This document shows, piece after piece, positions 48,257 to 59,378 of a DNA stretch of 64,000 nucleotides; position 1 is the first letter of the stretch; each line of letters begins with the position of its first letter. The stretch is from Paraescarpia echinospica. Lineage: Eukaryota > Annelida > Polychaeta > Sabellida > Siboglinidae. The stretch spans positions 1-64,000 of the forward strand of contig JAHLWY010000228.1 of the NCBI GenBank assembly GCA_020002185.1, written 5' to 3'. The notes under the pieces were generated by a model. It worked only from the letters and a program-made list of their open reading frames with translations, was not told the DNA's origin and made no database searches. The translations under genes were made by a program, and so were the position numbers.

Positions 48257-48317
48257 CTTCTGTAGTTCAGCCTCTGACAGTGCAGGAGTTTTTACCTCAT
48301 TTTCATATCTTCTGGTT
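48257..48317 (-). CDS. AP3D1: AP3D1 exon 'RRYENEVKTPALSEAEL', native copy B
   Basis: 61 nt with acceptor ATTTTGCAG and donor AAG|GTATGTG. One leading base then TRRYENEVKTPALSEAELQK, phase 2 in and 0 out. It aligns with RRPKHRPSEADEEELARR. The incoming phase does not match the donor options of the LDLDAW exon, so an intermediate exon or a lesion is implied. Confidence 0.83.
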
Positions 48318-48499
48318 CTGCAAAATATGTATAATCATACAAATACATGCAAGTTCAAAGACAATTACAATTATTAGCAAAATTACCTATCCTCTGGAAG
48401 CAATAACTTGGTATTTTGTAACGTGAAAACACATGCAACAAAGTCGTTAGTTTGACATTACGCGCCAGATGACACTACACACACAGAACATTTTCACAA

Positions 48500-49530
48500 A
48501 GTATTCCCACCAAATATCTGATCAAGATAATGTAACTTTGAATGATTATTTGCCATGGAAGTTACGTAAACCGTCCTCGACATCTGATCAGTGGACAATT
48601 TACATTACTGATGAAGATATTGTAACTTTTAATGGTTACTTGCCATGGAAGTTAAGTAAACCGTGGACAGCTTATATTACTGATGAAGATAGTGTAACTT
48701 TGAACGGTTACTTGCCATGGAAGTTATGTAAACCGTCCCCATCTGATCAGTGGACAACTTATATTACTGATGAAGATAGTGTAACTTTGAACGGTTACTT
48801 GCCATGGAAGTTATGTAAACCGTCCCCATCTGATCAGTGGACAATTTACATTACTGATGAATATAGTGTAACTTTGAACGGTTACTTGCCATGGAAGTTA
48901 TGTAAACCTTCCCCATCTGATCAGTGGACAATTTACATTACTGATGAAGATAGTGTAACTTTGAACGGTTACTTGCCATGGAAGTTATGTAAACCGTCCC
49001 CATCTGATCAGTGGACAACTTACATTACTGATGAAGATAGTGTAACTTTGAACGGTTACTTGCCACGGAAGTTATGTAAACCGTCCCCATCTGATCAGTG
49101 GACAATTTACATTACTGATGAAGATAGTGTAACTTTGAACGGTTACTTGCCATGGAAGTTATGTAAACCGTCCCCATCTGATCAGTGGACAACTTACATT
49201 ACTGATGAAGATAGTGTAACTTTGAACGGTTACTTGCCACGGAAGTTATGTAAACCGTCCCCATCTGATCAGTGGACAATTTACATTACTGATGAAGATA
49301 GTGTAACTTTGAACGGTTACTTGCCATGGAAGTTGTGTAAACCGTCCCCATCTGATCAGTGGACAATTTACATTACTGATGAAGATAGTTTAACTTTAAA
49401 CGGTTACTCGCCATGGAAGTTATGTAAACCGTCCCCATCTGATCAATGGACAACTTACATTACTGATGAAGATAGTGTACGTAACTTTGAACGGTTACTT
49501 GCCATGGAAGTTATGTAATCTATCCCCATC
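48500..49530. repeat. 87-bp VNTR, copy B (about 12 units)
   Basis: Same unit as 36790-37842. The plus frame is open for 349 codons (48469-49518). One unit lacks 21 bp (KPWTAYIT, missing the SPSDQ part) and the last unit has a CGTA insertion. Located in the AP3D1 intron between LDLDAW and RRYE. Confidence 0.95.
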
Positions 49531-49788
49531 TGATCAGTGGACAATTTTATTACTTCAAACAGTCATTTACCATTTCTAACTTACATCACTCGCCAGCAAA
49601 GCCATTGGTATAACTGGTATCGAGGGATTTTGTAGAGACACAACTGACCGGCTGACCCAGCCAGTGGGACAAAGTACAAGTAAATGGGTTGACCAAATTA
49701 ATTAAATATCTGTTTGCTTTCTTACATTTTTTTTAGTTTGACAACTCAAAATAAGACCATGCGTGATTAAGAGGGATGCTGACATCAC
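49531..49788. other. AP3D1 intron, older diverged homolog of cassette sequence
   Basis: GTTGACCAAATTAATT and TAGTTTGACAACTCAAAA at 49690-49750 align with 45908-46035 of the cassette at lower identity, so this is the source of an older duplication. Confidence 0.7.
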
Positions 49789-49880
49789 CCATTGTGTGGA
49801 AGATGCTGTTCTTGGCAACGACTTCCTCAGTTTCATTGTCTGCGGGCGGTGGTTCGTTGATCCATGCGTCAAGGTCAAGG
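49789..49880 (-). CDS. AP3D1: AP3D1 exon 'LDLDAWINEPP'
   Basis: Acceptor GTGTCTGTAG, then one base and LDLDAWINEPPPADNETEEV followed by VAKNSIFHTMG. The preceding exon ends in two bases (AG), so the frame joins as FPKGS-LDLDAW, matching VPEGLDLDAWINEP in vertebrates. Donor choice is ambiguous (ATGG|GTGATG at 49788, or GAT|GTCAGC at 49783), and neither gives phase 2 for the next exon. Confidence 0.87.
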
Positions 49881-50314
49881 CTACAGACACAGATAAACAC
49901 TTCATGCATTCGTTCTTCAATTATTTTTGTCATTCATAAATTCACAAAGTCCAAAAAACATAGTTTTTTGTATTTGTTCAAACAAACAAACCACCACACC
50001 TCCTATATGTCTAGTGGGACTTAAGATTCTCAGTGATGCAACATGGCTTCCAAATCATACCAACAGCTGCTGGATTCAACCAACGTGACAGGTGCCACGA
50101 CACGACCCGCCACGATGCCCGGTTCTGATATCAACAATAGGTGTATTAATATAAGTTCCACTTGTTTCTCCATCACGATATGTGATGACGACTAAACCAT
50201 TACACATCCATATGTAATGTTATATTTTGTTTGGGACTTTTACGAGATGAAAATGAATGAAATGTATTGCAGGGATATCCTTGAGAGAGAGAACACATAT
50301 ATTGCGGATATAAG
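49881..50314. other. AP3D1 intron, unique part
   Basis: No separate feature recognised between the exon and the hAT element. Confidence 0.5.
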
Positions 50315-53300
50315 CAGGGGTAGAACTACCCACTAGTCCGCTAGTCCGTACACTAGTAAAGATTACGGCGGACTAGTAAACCCGGCCTACCAACTAGTCC
50401 GGCTGTCTAGTAAAAATCAGCGTGTTGCGTGGCGCCACCAACCGTACAATTGACAAAGTAAATATTCACCTAATGTGAATCGACAGTGAAACGGTACTTT
50501 TGATTGGTTGTTGTGTGACATAGAAATCTGAAACGACCGTTTTGTTTGGCTTAGCGTATCATGTAGAGGGGTACCGGCTAATGAGCGCAATTGGCGTCCA
50601 TTTTCGCGTCTATTTTCTAATCTATTTTCAAATGCGCGGATTTCGAATACGGTTCACATCTTCAGTTCTACATCAATTATTTTGTTAATTCATTACTAAT
50701 TATTTTGTTACGTTTACGCACGATGCATCGTTATTTAACTGGGGTTGCAAAACCAGAAGTTAAACGCAAGGTGGAAAAGCGAGAACGGGACACGCTGTAC
50801 GACCAGCAGAAACGACAGCGTGGCTATTTGAAGGTTTGGGAACGAGACCACACTTGGCTGTCCTACGATGACGACAACGATTTGATGTTTTGCAAAGTGT
50901 GCAGGACACACAACGTATCTGGTGTCCGTGGCAAGAATGCGTTCTTGACTGGCACGGACAACTTTCGTCCAGACTCGCTACGCGCACACAGTACAAGCGA
51001 GGCGCACACACGAGCTGTCTTCCGGCAAACTGCGTTCGAAGCCCGTCCCGGCACTGCACCTGCCCACCGAGCCATCCAAGCGCTGAACACGGCCACCATG
51101 GACCGTCTGACGCATTTGTTTAGGTAATTATGTTACCCATGTGATATAATGTTATAAAATGTAAAAAAATATTGTGTTTGATTGTACTTTGTTAGGGTTA
51201 GCACTATATGGTTTAAATTATTATCCCTCATTTCTCTGTTATCTCTCATTTCAAGCGTGCCGTGCAGTAAACAATGCCATGGGAAATTATTAATTTGCAT
51301 TTGATGTAGATCTGTGTTATAACTTGCCTGGATCTTCGGGTTCAAAAGTAATACTATTTAGTGTTGTATTTCCCGCCTTTATGCATAATATTTTTGGTTT
51401 TGAGAACGTGGCTTGTCTTGTGATTTTTGTGCTTTTATTAAAATTTAAACCTGCCCATCTTCAAATCTTCGTCAAGTTTTGTTTTGAAAGCGAGGATGTT
51501 TTTAGTATTCACTGTTTGCTGAGGAAGGTTGTTATGTTGTGACTATACTCAGTATTTACTTAATACTATGATATTTAATATTTCCTGCATTGGATGTTTC
51601 AGGACTTGTCACGCGATAGCAAAGCACCGGCGTCCGTTCACAGATTATGTGTGGCAGTGTACCCTGGACGCACAGAAGGGCCTTGATGTGGGGAACACTT
51701 ATCGGAATGACAAGGCATGCAAGCAGTTCGTGCGTGCCATCGCTGAGGTTGAGCGCCGTCACCTCGCACAGCACCTGGAGAGTGCTCACTTTCTCGCCCT
51801 CATCAGTGACGGTACGACAGATGCGTCCATCACGGAAGCGGAGATAGTGTACGTGAGGTATGCAGTGAATGGTGTCGTCTCTACTGCCTTCGCTGGTATT
51901 GAGAACGTCGGCAAGGCAGATGCTCCGTCAATCAAGCGGGCAATTGACGGTGTCGTGGAGCGCTACCTCCACATCCCGAAAGAGACACTCATGAAGAAGC
52001 TTGTCGGATTCGGCAGTGATGGCGCCGCTGTTATGACCGGATCAGCCAACGGTGTCGCCACGCTCTTCCGAAATGAGCAGCCGTGTCTGCAAGCAATCCA
52101 CTGCTATGCGCATCGCCTGGAACTTGCATATAAGGACGCATTGTGTCGGTTGCCCATGTACACAAAGTTGAGCGGTCTCCTCCTGAGCCTCTACTTGTTC
52201 TACCATCACTCGCCACTGAACCGTAGCAACTTGAAGGCAGCATTCGACACATTGTCTCTGCCATGTGCCCTTCCACCACGTGTCGGTGGCACTCGCTGGT
52301 TGCCACATCTGCTGAAGGCACTGCAGGCCCTTGTGAAGGGATATCCAGCATATGTCCTGCATCTGACGCAGATGCAAGTGCCCGGGGGCTCCGGAGATGC
52401 CAAGGCAAAGGCCATTGGCTTCTTGGCGACACTGCACCGACGAGACATCATCGAGATGGCACACTTCCTTCTCGATGTGCTGTTTGTTCTGAGCAAGCTG
52501 TCGCTGGTGGCTCAGACAGTGACTGCGACAGTTGCTGATGTACATGCCACGCTGACATCCGTTGTGGCCACCCTTGTGATGTACAAGACGACCACAACTG
52601 CCAAGGAGCGTGCCCTGGCGCGCATGGAAGACTTCCATGGTGAGACACTTACAGGTGCTGTTTTCGCCAAGCAGACCCGACTGCAGATCTTGGGCAACCT
52701 GGTCAGCTGTCTGGAGGGTCGCTTCGTTGACAGCAATTCGGACGTTGTGCGTGCATCATCAATCGTTAGCTTCAAGCTGTGGCCTGAAGCTGCAGGTGAT
52801 TATGGAAATGACGCTGTGGCCACACTCAACAACCATTTTGGCCCTGTGCTTCGCGACGCTGGCATCGATACTGCCAGTGTGGAGACGGAGTGGACACTTC
52901 TGAAGATGATCCTGTATGAACAGTCCCCAGACGTGCGACAGCTGACATGGTCTAGTGTCAATGCAGCCCACCAGGCAGAGTATGGAAACATACTTGGGCT
53001 TGTTGACGCCATTCTGACTCTGCCAGCCAGCTCGGCTGATGCGGAGAGAGGCTTCAGTCAGCTGAAGCTGACGAAGAGCAGCATCCGGTCAGTCCTGAAG
53101 GCAGATCGACTGACTGATCTGTTGACCATTCAGCTGAGTTCACCAGACATCGCTGCATTTGAACCGAAGGAGGCAATCGAGCTGTGGAGTGCTGGTGGAG
53201 CCCGGAGGCCAGACACTCAGCCGCTTAGGCCAAGGCCCGACTGTAGTAGTTACACTGACAGCAGTGACACCGACTGTGATGACAGTAGTGCCTCCGACTC

Positions 53301-53505
53301 TGAGTGACACTGACTGACTGACAGGCAGTGTTAACGCCAGGCCTGGATGACACTGTGGTTTTTTGTGTTTTAAATAAAATTGTTGTGAACTAAATTTGTG
53401 TTGTTTTTTTATTTGCAGGACTAGTAAACCTTTTGGCGGACTAGTAAACCTTTGTCTTTACTAGTCCTGCTGTCTAGTAAAATAAATGCTGAAGTTCTAC
53501 CCCTG
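50315..53505 (+). mobile_element. hAT DNA transposon, apparently complete
   Basis: 3191 bp. The ends are inverted: CAGGGGTAGAACT at the left and AGTTCTACCCCTG at the right. Each end carries clustered ACTAGT words (six CTAGT on the left, four on the right), including GCTGTCTAGTAAAA at both ends in the same orientation. Inside is one two-exon transposase gene with a poly(A) signal. The flanking octamers GATATAAG and AATTAAGG do not match exactly; shifting one base gives GAATTAAG (6/8). It is inserted in the AP3D1 intron between the LFAGEL and LDLDAW exons, antisense to that gene. Confidence 0.92.
50723..53307 (+). CDS. hAT transposase, two exons (50723-51123, 51603-53307)
   Basis: Exon 1 ends TTTAG|GTAATT and exon 2 starts after TGTTTCAG. 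Joining 401 and 1705 nt gives an uninterrupted 701-residue protein. N-terminal BED/TTF-type zinc finger: FCKVC (C57, C60) with H89 and H95. RNase H-like core: LALISDGTTDAS (Asp about 203), VGFGSDGAAVMTG (Asp about 273) and a hAT-typical CYAHRLELAYKD. C-terminal hAT dimerisation region: SSADAERGFSQLKLTKSSIR with the Glu about 615. The tail is Ser/Asp-rich. It resembles ZNF862-like hAT proteins. AATAAA lies at 53373-53378. It excises and reinserts DNA flanked by its inverted ends. Exons are clearly more GC-rich than the surroundings. ATG 50723 is the first in-frame ATG. Confidence 0.92.
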
Positions 53506-54560
53506 AATTAAGGAAGAAGGTCAATTGTCAATTTATTAGAAACTATTAAAACCAGTCACATTAAAACCATTACAGATCTCACTACATTTCAATTTTGTGG
53601 ACTTCAAGGCCGCATTTGACACTATTTGGAAGGATGCATTGTGGAAGATGTTGAGATCTGTTGGGGTGTACCCCAAAATGACACCACTGATTGAGTCCAT
53701 ATACAAGAATGTCAAATATGCTGTTACCATCAATGGTCAGTTGAGAGATTGGTTCAAAGTTGAAATAGGAGTGAGGCTGTCTGCTCTCACCTATCCTGTT
53801 CAACTTGTTCCTTCAGTTTGTCATGGCTGACCAGAAGAGCCTACTTAAGGAGTTCAAACTAAATACAAACCTCTGTTTGGACATTAGGTATGCTGACAAC
53901 ACAACACTAATATCTACCATATTCGAGAAACTACAATTTGCAACTGAACAGCTTCAAGCAGCCTGTAACAAATGGGTTATGAAAATCAATCTCTCCAAAT
54001 GCAAAGTAATCACCTCATCAGACAAGCATATCATTCTGGAAAATGAAGAACTTGAGATTGTAAGAGAGTTCTGCTTCCTAGGCAGCATAGTACCTTTTAT
54101 GTTGACAGGCGAATAGCGTTAGCATCAGCAGCCTTTGGTAGATTCAGAAACAACATATTTTCAAACAAAAGAATGAAAGCCAGACTATATAGGACCCTTA
54201 TACTGCCTACAGCAATACATGGTGCCGAAACCTGGACATTATGATCGCAAGAGATGCAGTCTCTTGAAGTTTTTGAGATGTGTTGCCTGTGGGCTATCAG
54301 GTGTTACTAGGGCAGACAGATTACGAACTACCCCGATCAGAGATGAGACATTCACCCCTGAATCCATCTCAGATGTCACCAGACATAGAAGACTCCGATG
54401 ATTTGGACACGTCTGGCGTATTCAAACAAAAACTTCATCAAAATAGCTTTCAGACTCCTGCTTTTAAGAGCAGAGCGATGTGCTCTAGACAGGACAAAAT
54501 GGAGGGGTGTGACATCCATGAGGATAACAATGGATCAAATTGGCCTAGGCATTTAAGTTA
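53506..54560 (+). mobile_element. RTE-like LINE RT fragment
   Basis: The plus strand reads FVDFKAAFDTIWKDALWKML (palm A), SIYKNVKYAVTINGQLRDWF, then in another frame LCLDIRYADNTTLIS (motif C; YADN replaces YADD) and REFCFLGSIV. Next come SAAFGRFRNNIFSNKRMKAR, TLILPTAIHGAETWTL and EVFEMCCLWAI. The motif B loop is degraded (GVRLSALTYPV in place of GVRQG). Stops and frameshifts show it is dead. Lies in the same AP3D1 intron as the hAT. Confidence 0.88.
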
Positions 54561-54856
54561 AGTCACGTTAAAACCATTTAATGTTTTTAAGACACATATG
54601 TATCTATGAAAAACTTCAATGATTTAGGCATAAAAGAAACTACCTGATTATTATTAATTTGTTACAGATACATCACAGCTAACCTTACCTAAGCAATATA
54701 ACAAAACCGACATTAGTAACTAACATAAGTGATTTAAGTACAAAGTAGTTCAAAAGTAATTTTGCACAATGTGTCAAATCTCCCAATACATTTCAAACCA
54801 GTCACACTATCAGACACTCCTCAATGTCAATTAATGAAAAGTTTTACCCCTTTGAC
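54561..54856. other. AP3D1 intron, no further feature
   Basis: AT-rich, between the LINE fragment and the donor of the LFAGEL exon. Confidence 0.5.
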
Positions 54857-55005
54857 CTACCCTTCGGGAACAGGACCTTTTTCTGCGCCTTTGGTGCAAC
54901 AGGTTTTAGTTCTCCCGCAAACAACATAGCAACCTCATCTGCGACCTTTGCCCCTTTCTCAATCGCATTGTTCACATACTTGATGAGTTGCAAGAGGCAG
55001 CAAGC
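54857..55005 (-). CDS. AP3D1: AP3D1 exon 'LFAGELKPVAPKAQKK'
   Basis: 149 nt with acceptor CTTCCTTCACAG and donor AG|GTCAAAG. Reads ACCLLQLIKYVNNAIEKGAK, VADEVAMLFAGELKPVAPKA, then QKKVLFPKG; phase 0 in, phase 2 out. It aligns with ASCILQLVKHIQKLQ and SALFAGELNPVAPKAQKKV, the end of the trunk domain, making the identification firm. The alternative donor at 54862 (AAGG|GTAGGT) would put the next exon out of frame. Confidence 0.92.
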
Positions 55006-55059
55006 CTGTGAAGGAAGAATTAGAAACATAGAAATGTTGATACGACTGAACTAATATTT

Positions 55060-58000
55060 CAACAATGTTCATGACGCACGTGAGACAGGAGTTACGTTTC
55101 ATGACGCACGTGAGACAGGTGTTGGGTTCATGACATATGAGACAGGTGTTGGGTTCATGACACACCTAAAACAGGTGCTAGGTTCGTGACACACGTGAGG
55201 CAGGTGTTGGGTTCATTACACACCTGAGACAGGTGCTGGGTTTATGACACACCTGAGACAGGTGCGAGGCTTAAGACACACCTGAGACAGGTGTTGGGTT
55301 CATGACACATCTGAGACAGGTATTGGATTGATGACACCCCTGAAACAGGTGCTAGGTTCATGACACACGTGAGACAGGTTTTGGGATCATTAGTGATTAC
55401 AGGTGCTGAGTTCATGACGAACCTGGGACTGATGCTAGGTTCATGATACACCAGATACAGGTGTTGGGTTCATGACACACATGAGACAGGTTCATGACAC
55501 ACCTGAGACAGGTGTTGGGTTCATGACACACCTGAAACAGGTGCTAGGTTCGTGACACACGTGAGGCAGGTGTTGAGTTCATTACACACCTGAGACAGGT
55601 GCTGGGTTTATGACACACCTGAGACAGGTGCGAGGCTTATGACACACCTGAGACAGGTGTTGGGTTCATGACACATCTGAGACAGGTGTTGGATTTATGA
55701 CACCCCTGAAACAGGTGCTAGGTTCATGACACACGTGAGACAGGTGTTGGGATCATTAGTGATTACACACCTGAGACAGGTGCTGAGTTCATGACGAACC
55801 TGGGACTGATGCTAGGTTGATGATACACCAGATACAGGTGTTGGGTTCATGACACACATGAGACAGGTTCATGACACACCTGAGACAGGTGTTGGGTTCA
55901 TGACACGCCTGAGACAGGTGTTGGGTTCGTGACACACCTGAAACAGGTTCATGACAAACGTGAGACAGCTTTTGGGTTCATGACACATCTGAGACAGGTG
56001 TTGGGTTCGTGACACACCTGAAACAGGTGCTAGGTTCGTGACACACGTGAGGCAGGTGTTGGGTTCATGACACATCTGAGACAGGTGTTGGCTTTATGAC
56101 ACCCCTGAAACAGGTGCTAGGTTCATGACACACGTGAGACAGGTGTTGGGATCATTAGTGATTACACACCTGAGACAGGTGCTGAGTTCATGACGAACCT
56201 GGGACTGATGCTAGGTTCATGATACACCAGATACAGGTGTTGGGTTCATGACACACATGAGACAGGTTCATGACACACCTGAGACAGGTGTTGGGTTCAT
56301 GACACACCTGAAACAGGTGCTAGGTTCGTGACACACGTGAGGCAGGTGTTGAGTTCATTACACACCTGAGACAGGTGCTGGGTTTATGACACACCTGAGA
56401 CAGGTGCGAGGCTTATGACACACCTGAGACAGGTGTTGGGTTCATGACACATCTGAGACAGGTGTTGGATTGATGACACCCCTGAAACAGGTGCTAGGTT
56501 CATGACACACGTGAGACAGGTGTTGGGATCATTAGTGATTACACACCTGAGACAGGTGCTGAGTTCATGACGAACCTGGGACTGATGCTAGGTTGATGAT
56601 ACACCAGATACAGGTGTTGGGTTCATGACACACATGAGACAGGTTCATGACACACCTGAGACAGGTGTTGGGTTCATGACACGCCTGAGACAGGTGTTGG
56701 GTTCGTGACACACCTGAAACAGGTTCATGACAAACGTGAGACAGCTTTTGGGTTCATGACACATCTGAGACAGGTGTTGGGTTCGTGACACACCTGAAAC
56801 AGGTGCTAGGTTCGTGACACACGTGAGGCAGGTGTTGGGTTCATGACACATCTGAGACAGGTGTTGGCTTTATGACACCCCTGAAACAGGTGTTAGGTTC
56901 ATGACACACGTGAGACAGGTGTTGGGATCATTAGTGATTACACACCTGAGACAGGTGCCGAGTTCATGACGAACCTGGGACTGATGCTAGGTTGATGATA
57001 CACCAGATACAGGTGTTGGGTTCATGACACACATGAGACAGGTTCATGACACACCTGAGACAGGTGTTGGGTTCATGACACGCCTGAGACAGGTGTTGGG
57101 TTCGTGACACACCTGAAACAGGTTCATGACAAACGTGAGACAGGTTTTGGGTTCATGACACATCTGAGACAGGTGTTGGGTTCGTGACACACCTGAAACA
57201 GGTGCTAGGTTCGTGACACACGTGAGGCAGGTGTTGGGTTCATGACACACCAGAGACAGGTGCTGGGTTCATGACACATCAAAGACGGGTGCTAGGTTCA
57301 TGACACACATGAGACAGGTGTTGGGTTCATGACACATCTGAGACAGATGTTGGGTTCATGACACACCTGAAACAGGTGCTAAGTTCATGACACACGTGAG
57401 ACAAGTGTTGAGTTCTTACACACCTAAGACAGGTGCTGGGATCATGACACCTGAGACAGGTGCTAGTTTCATGACACACCTGAGACAGGTGTTGGGTTCA
57501 TGACACATCTGAGACAGGTGCTTCGTTTGTGACACACGTGAGGCAGGTGTTGGGTTCATTACACACCTGAGACAGGTGTTGGGTTCATGACACATCTGAG
57601 ACAGGTGTTGGATTTATGACCCCCCTGAAACAGGTGCTAGGTTCATGACACACGTGAGACAGGTGTTGGGATCATTTGTGATTACACACCTGAGACAGGT
57701 GCTGAGTTCATGACGAACCTGGGACTGATACTAGGTTCATGATACACATGAGACAGGTTCATGACACACCTGAGTCAGGTGTTGGGTTCATGACACGCCT
57801 GAGACAGGAGCTAGGTTTCATGACAAACGTGAGACAGGTGTGGGATTCATGACACATCTAAGACAGGTGTTGGGTTCATGACACACCTGAGACAGGAGCT
57901 AGGTTCGTGACACCTGTGAGACAGGTGTTAGGTTCATGACACATCTCAGATAGGTGTTGGGTTCATGACACACCTGAGACAGGAGCTAGGTTCGTGACAC

Positions 58001-58355
58001 CCGTGAAACAGGTGTTGGGTTCATGGCACACCTGAAACAGGTGCTAAGTTCATGACTCACGTGAGACAGGTGTTGAGTTCATTACACACCTGAGACAAGT
58101 GCTGAGATCATGACACATCTGAGACAGGTGCTAGGTTTGTGACACACATGAGGCAGGTGTTGGGTTCATTAAACACCTGAGACAGGTGTTGGGTTCATGA
58201 CACATCTGAGACAGGTGCTAGGTTCAAGACCCACATGAAACAGATGTTGGGTTCATTACGCACCTGAGACAGGTACTAGGTTCATGATACACGTGTTACA
58301 GGTACTGGGTTGATGACACACCTGAGACAGGTGCGAGATTCAATACACACCTGAG
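55060..58355. repeat. 30-bp splice-site-like minisatellite, array 3 (about 110 units)
   Basis: Largest array, same unit as arrays 1 and 2. Higher-order copies are visible: a block beginning near 55869 recurs at 56645 (776 bp) and at 57044 (399 bp), and matches 38001 of array 1. It occupies the intron just upstream (minus strand) of the LFAGEL exon. Confidence 0.95.
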
Positions 58356-58363
58356 ACAGTTGT

Positions 58364-58720
58364 TTGCATGAATGCGAGCATACACATACATACATATATA
58401 TAAATATATATATATATTATTTAGATTGGCAATATGTAGACATTATGGTGCATGTGCTGAGAAAGAAGGACCACAACCACTGCCTGACAGCACCGACATG
58501 GACGCCGGAAGGAACAAGAAAAGTTGGTCGACCAAAAACAATGTGGAGAACCACAGTGGAAAAAGAACGAAAACAACTGGGCTGGGCAACTTGGAGCAAC
58601 GCCAGACACGTAGCCGTTGACAGGGCAAGATGGCGGAGTCGCACAGCAGCCTCATGGGCCACAAGGCCCAAAGAGGATAGGCAAGGTAAGATAAGACATT
58701 ATGGTACAGGTAAGAACTAT
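58364..58720 (+). mobile_element. LINE 3'-end remnant, copy 3
   Basis: As copy 2, full with the 14-bp stretch; reads VGRPKTMWRTTVEKERKQLG and RWRSRTAASWATRPKEDRQG. The junction with the minisatellite (CAGTTGTTTGCATGAATGCG) is the same as in copies 1 and 2, so array and LINE tail were duplicated as one unit. Confidence 0.88.
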
Positions 58721-58885
58721 TAGCAAGTGAAAATGACAATATAATTGAGACATTTGGTTCATCTTCAAACAGGATAGGTCAGAATAATTACCGTCTTGTA
58801 ATAAGTCCAACAAGTTTCTGATAAGATATAGAAAATATTGTTCATGGCTCCAAGATTTGAATGGGCAGCAAGATTATCACTTGCT

Positions 58886-59032
58886 TTGGAGTGTTTAGTG
58901 GAAACTTGCAACGTTTCAATCCACCACCTGTGGATCTTGACCACGCGTTGATGTCATGTGACGTGGCTCAGATTTTGGTGGAATGATCAGGGGGTGGATC
59001 GAAATGTTGCAAGTTTCCCCTAAACGCTCCAA
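58886..59032. mobile_element. MITE, copy C
   Basis: 147 bp, nearly identical to 45565-45710 with a one-base length difference in the G run (AGGGGGTGG). Confidence 0.82.
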
Positions 59033-59378
59033 CGTGTTAATTATTGCGGCCCAAGTTTCTGATAGTTCTCAATAAAGTCTTGACTAATGACAGGTAACTT
59101 TGCCACACCTGTCCTAGTGGAAGTAGGCCAAAGAGGGTAACGAGTGCACACTACTCTAAATTAAATGGGTTTTTTTCCGACATAATATCATAACACAAAA
59201 GTATTTAGGGTAATTTTGACCCTGTTTTCTGTAGAAAGTGTTGACCAAATTAATTGAAAGTGTGTTTGCTACTTGCACACAAGGCCCTATACCTGAGTCT
59301 TTTTTAAATATGGGAAGTTTTTTCCTAAATTTACTTCTAGTTTGATAACTCAAAAGAAGACTATAAGCTGTGGTTAAG

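Larger units (their letters stand above)
45711..48500. repeat. Segmental duplication block, copy B (native AP3D1 position)
   Basis: Homologous to 33980-36790 and to 59033-63898. Lies between the MITE and the 87-bp VNTR and holds the three AP3D1 exons in their expected place in the gene. About 45905-46110 contains a diverged relic of the tail of the LDLDAW exon and its downstream intron (compare 49690-49830). Confidence 0.93.

Noticed and set aside
49575..49640. Possible extra AP3D1 exon ending in a strong GTAAGT donor (minus strand)
   Set aside because: None of its frames resembles AP3D1, and no frame with a plausible peptide links the phases of the flanking exons.
52042..52638. Minus-strand ORFs of 96-198 codons in the hAT
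   Set aside because: Antisense frames of GC-rich transposase exon 2.
50307..53513. Exact 8-bp target duplication for the hAT
   Set aside because: GATATAAG versus AATTAAGG do not match; only a 6/8 match with a one-base shift, so not claimed.
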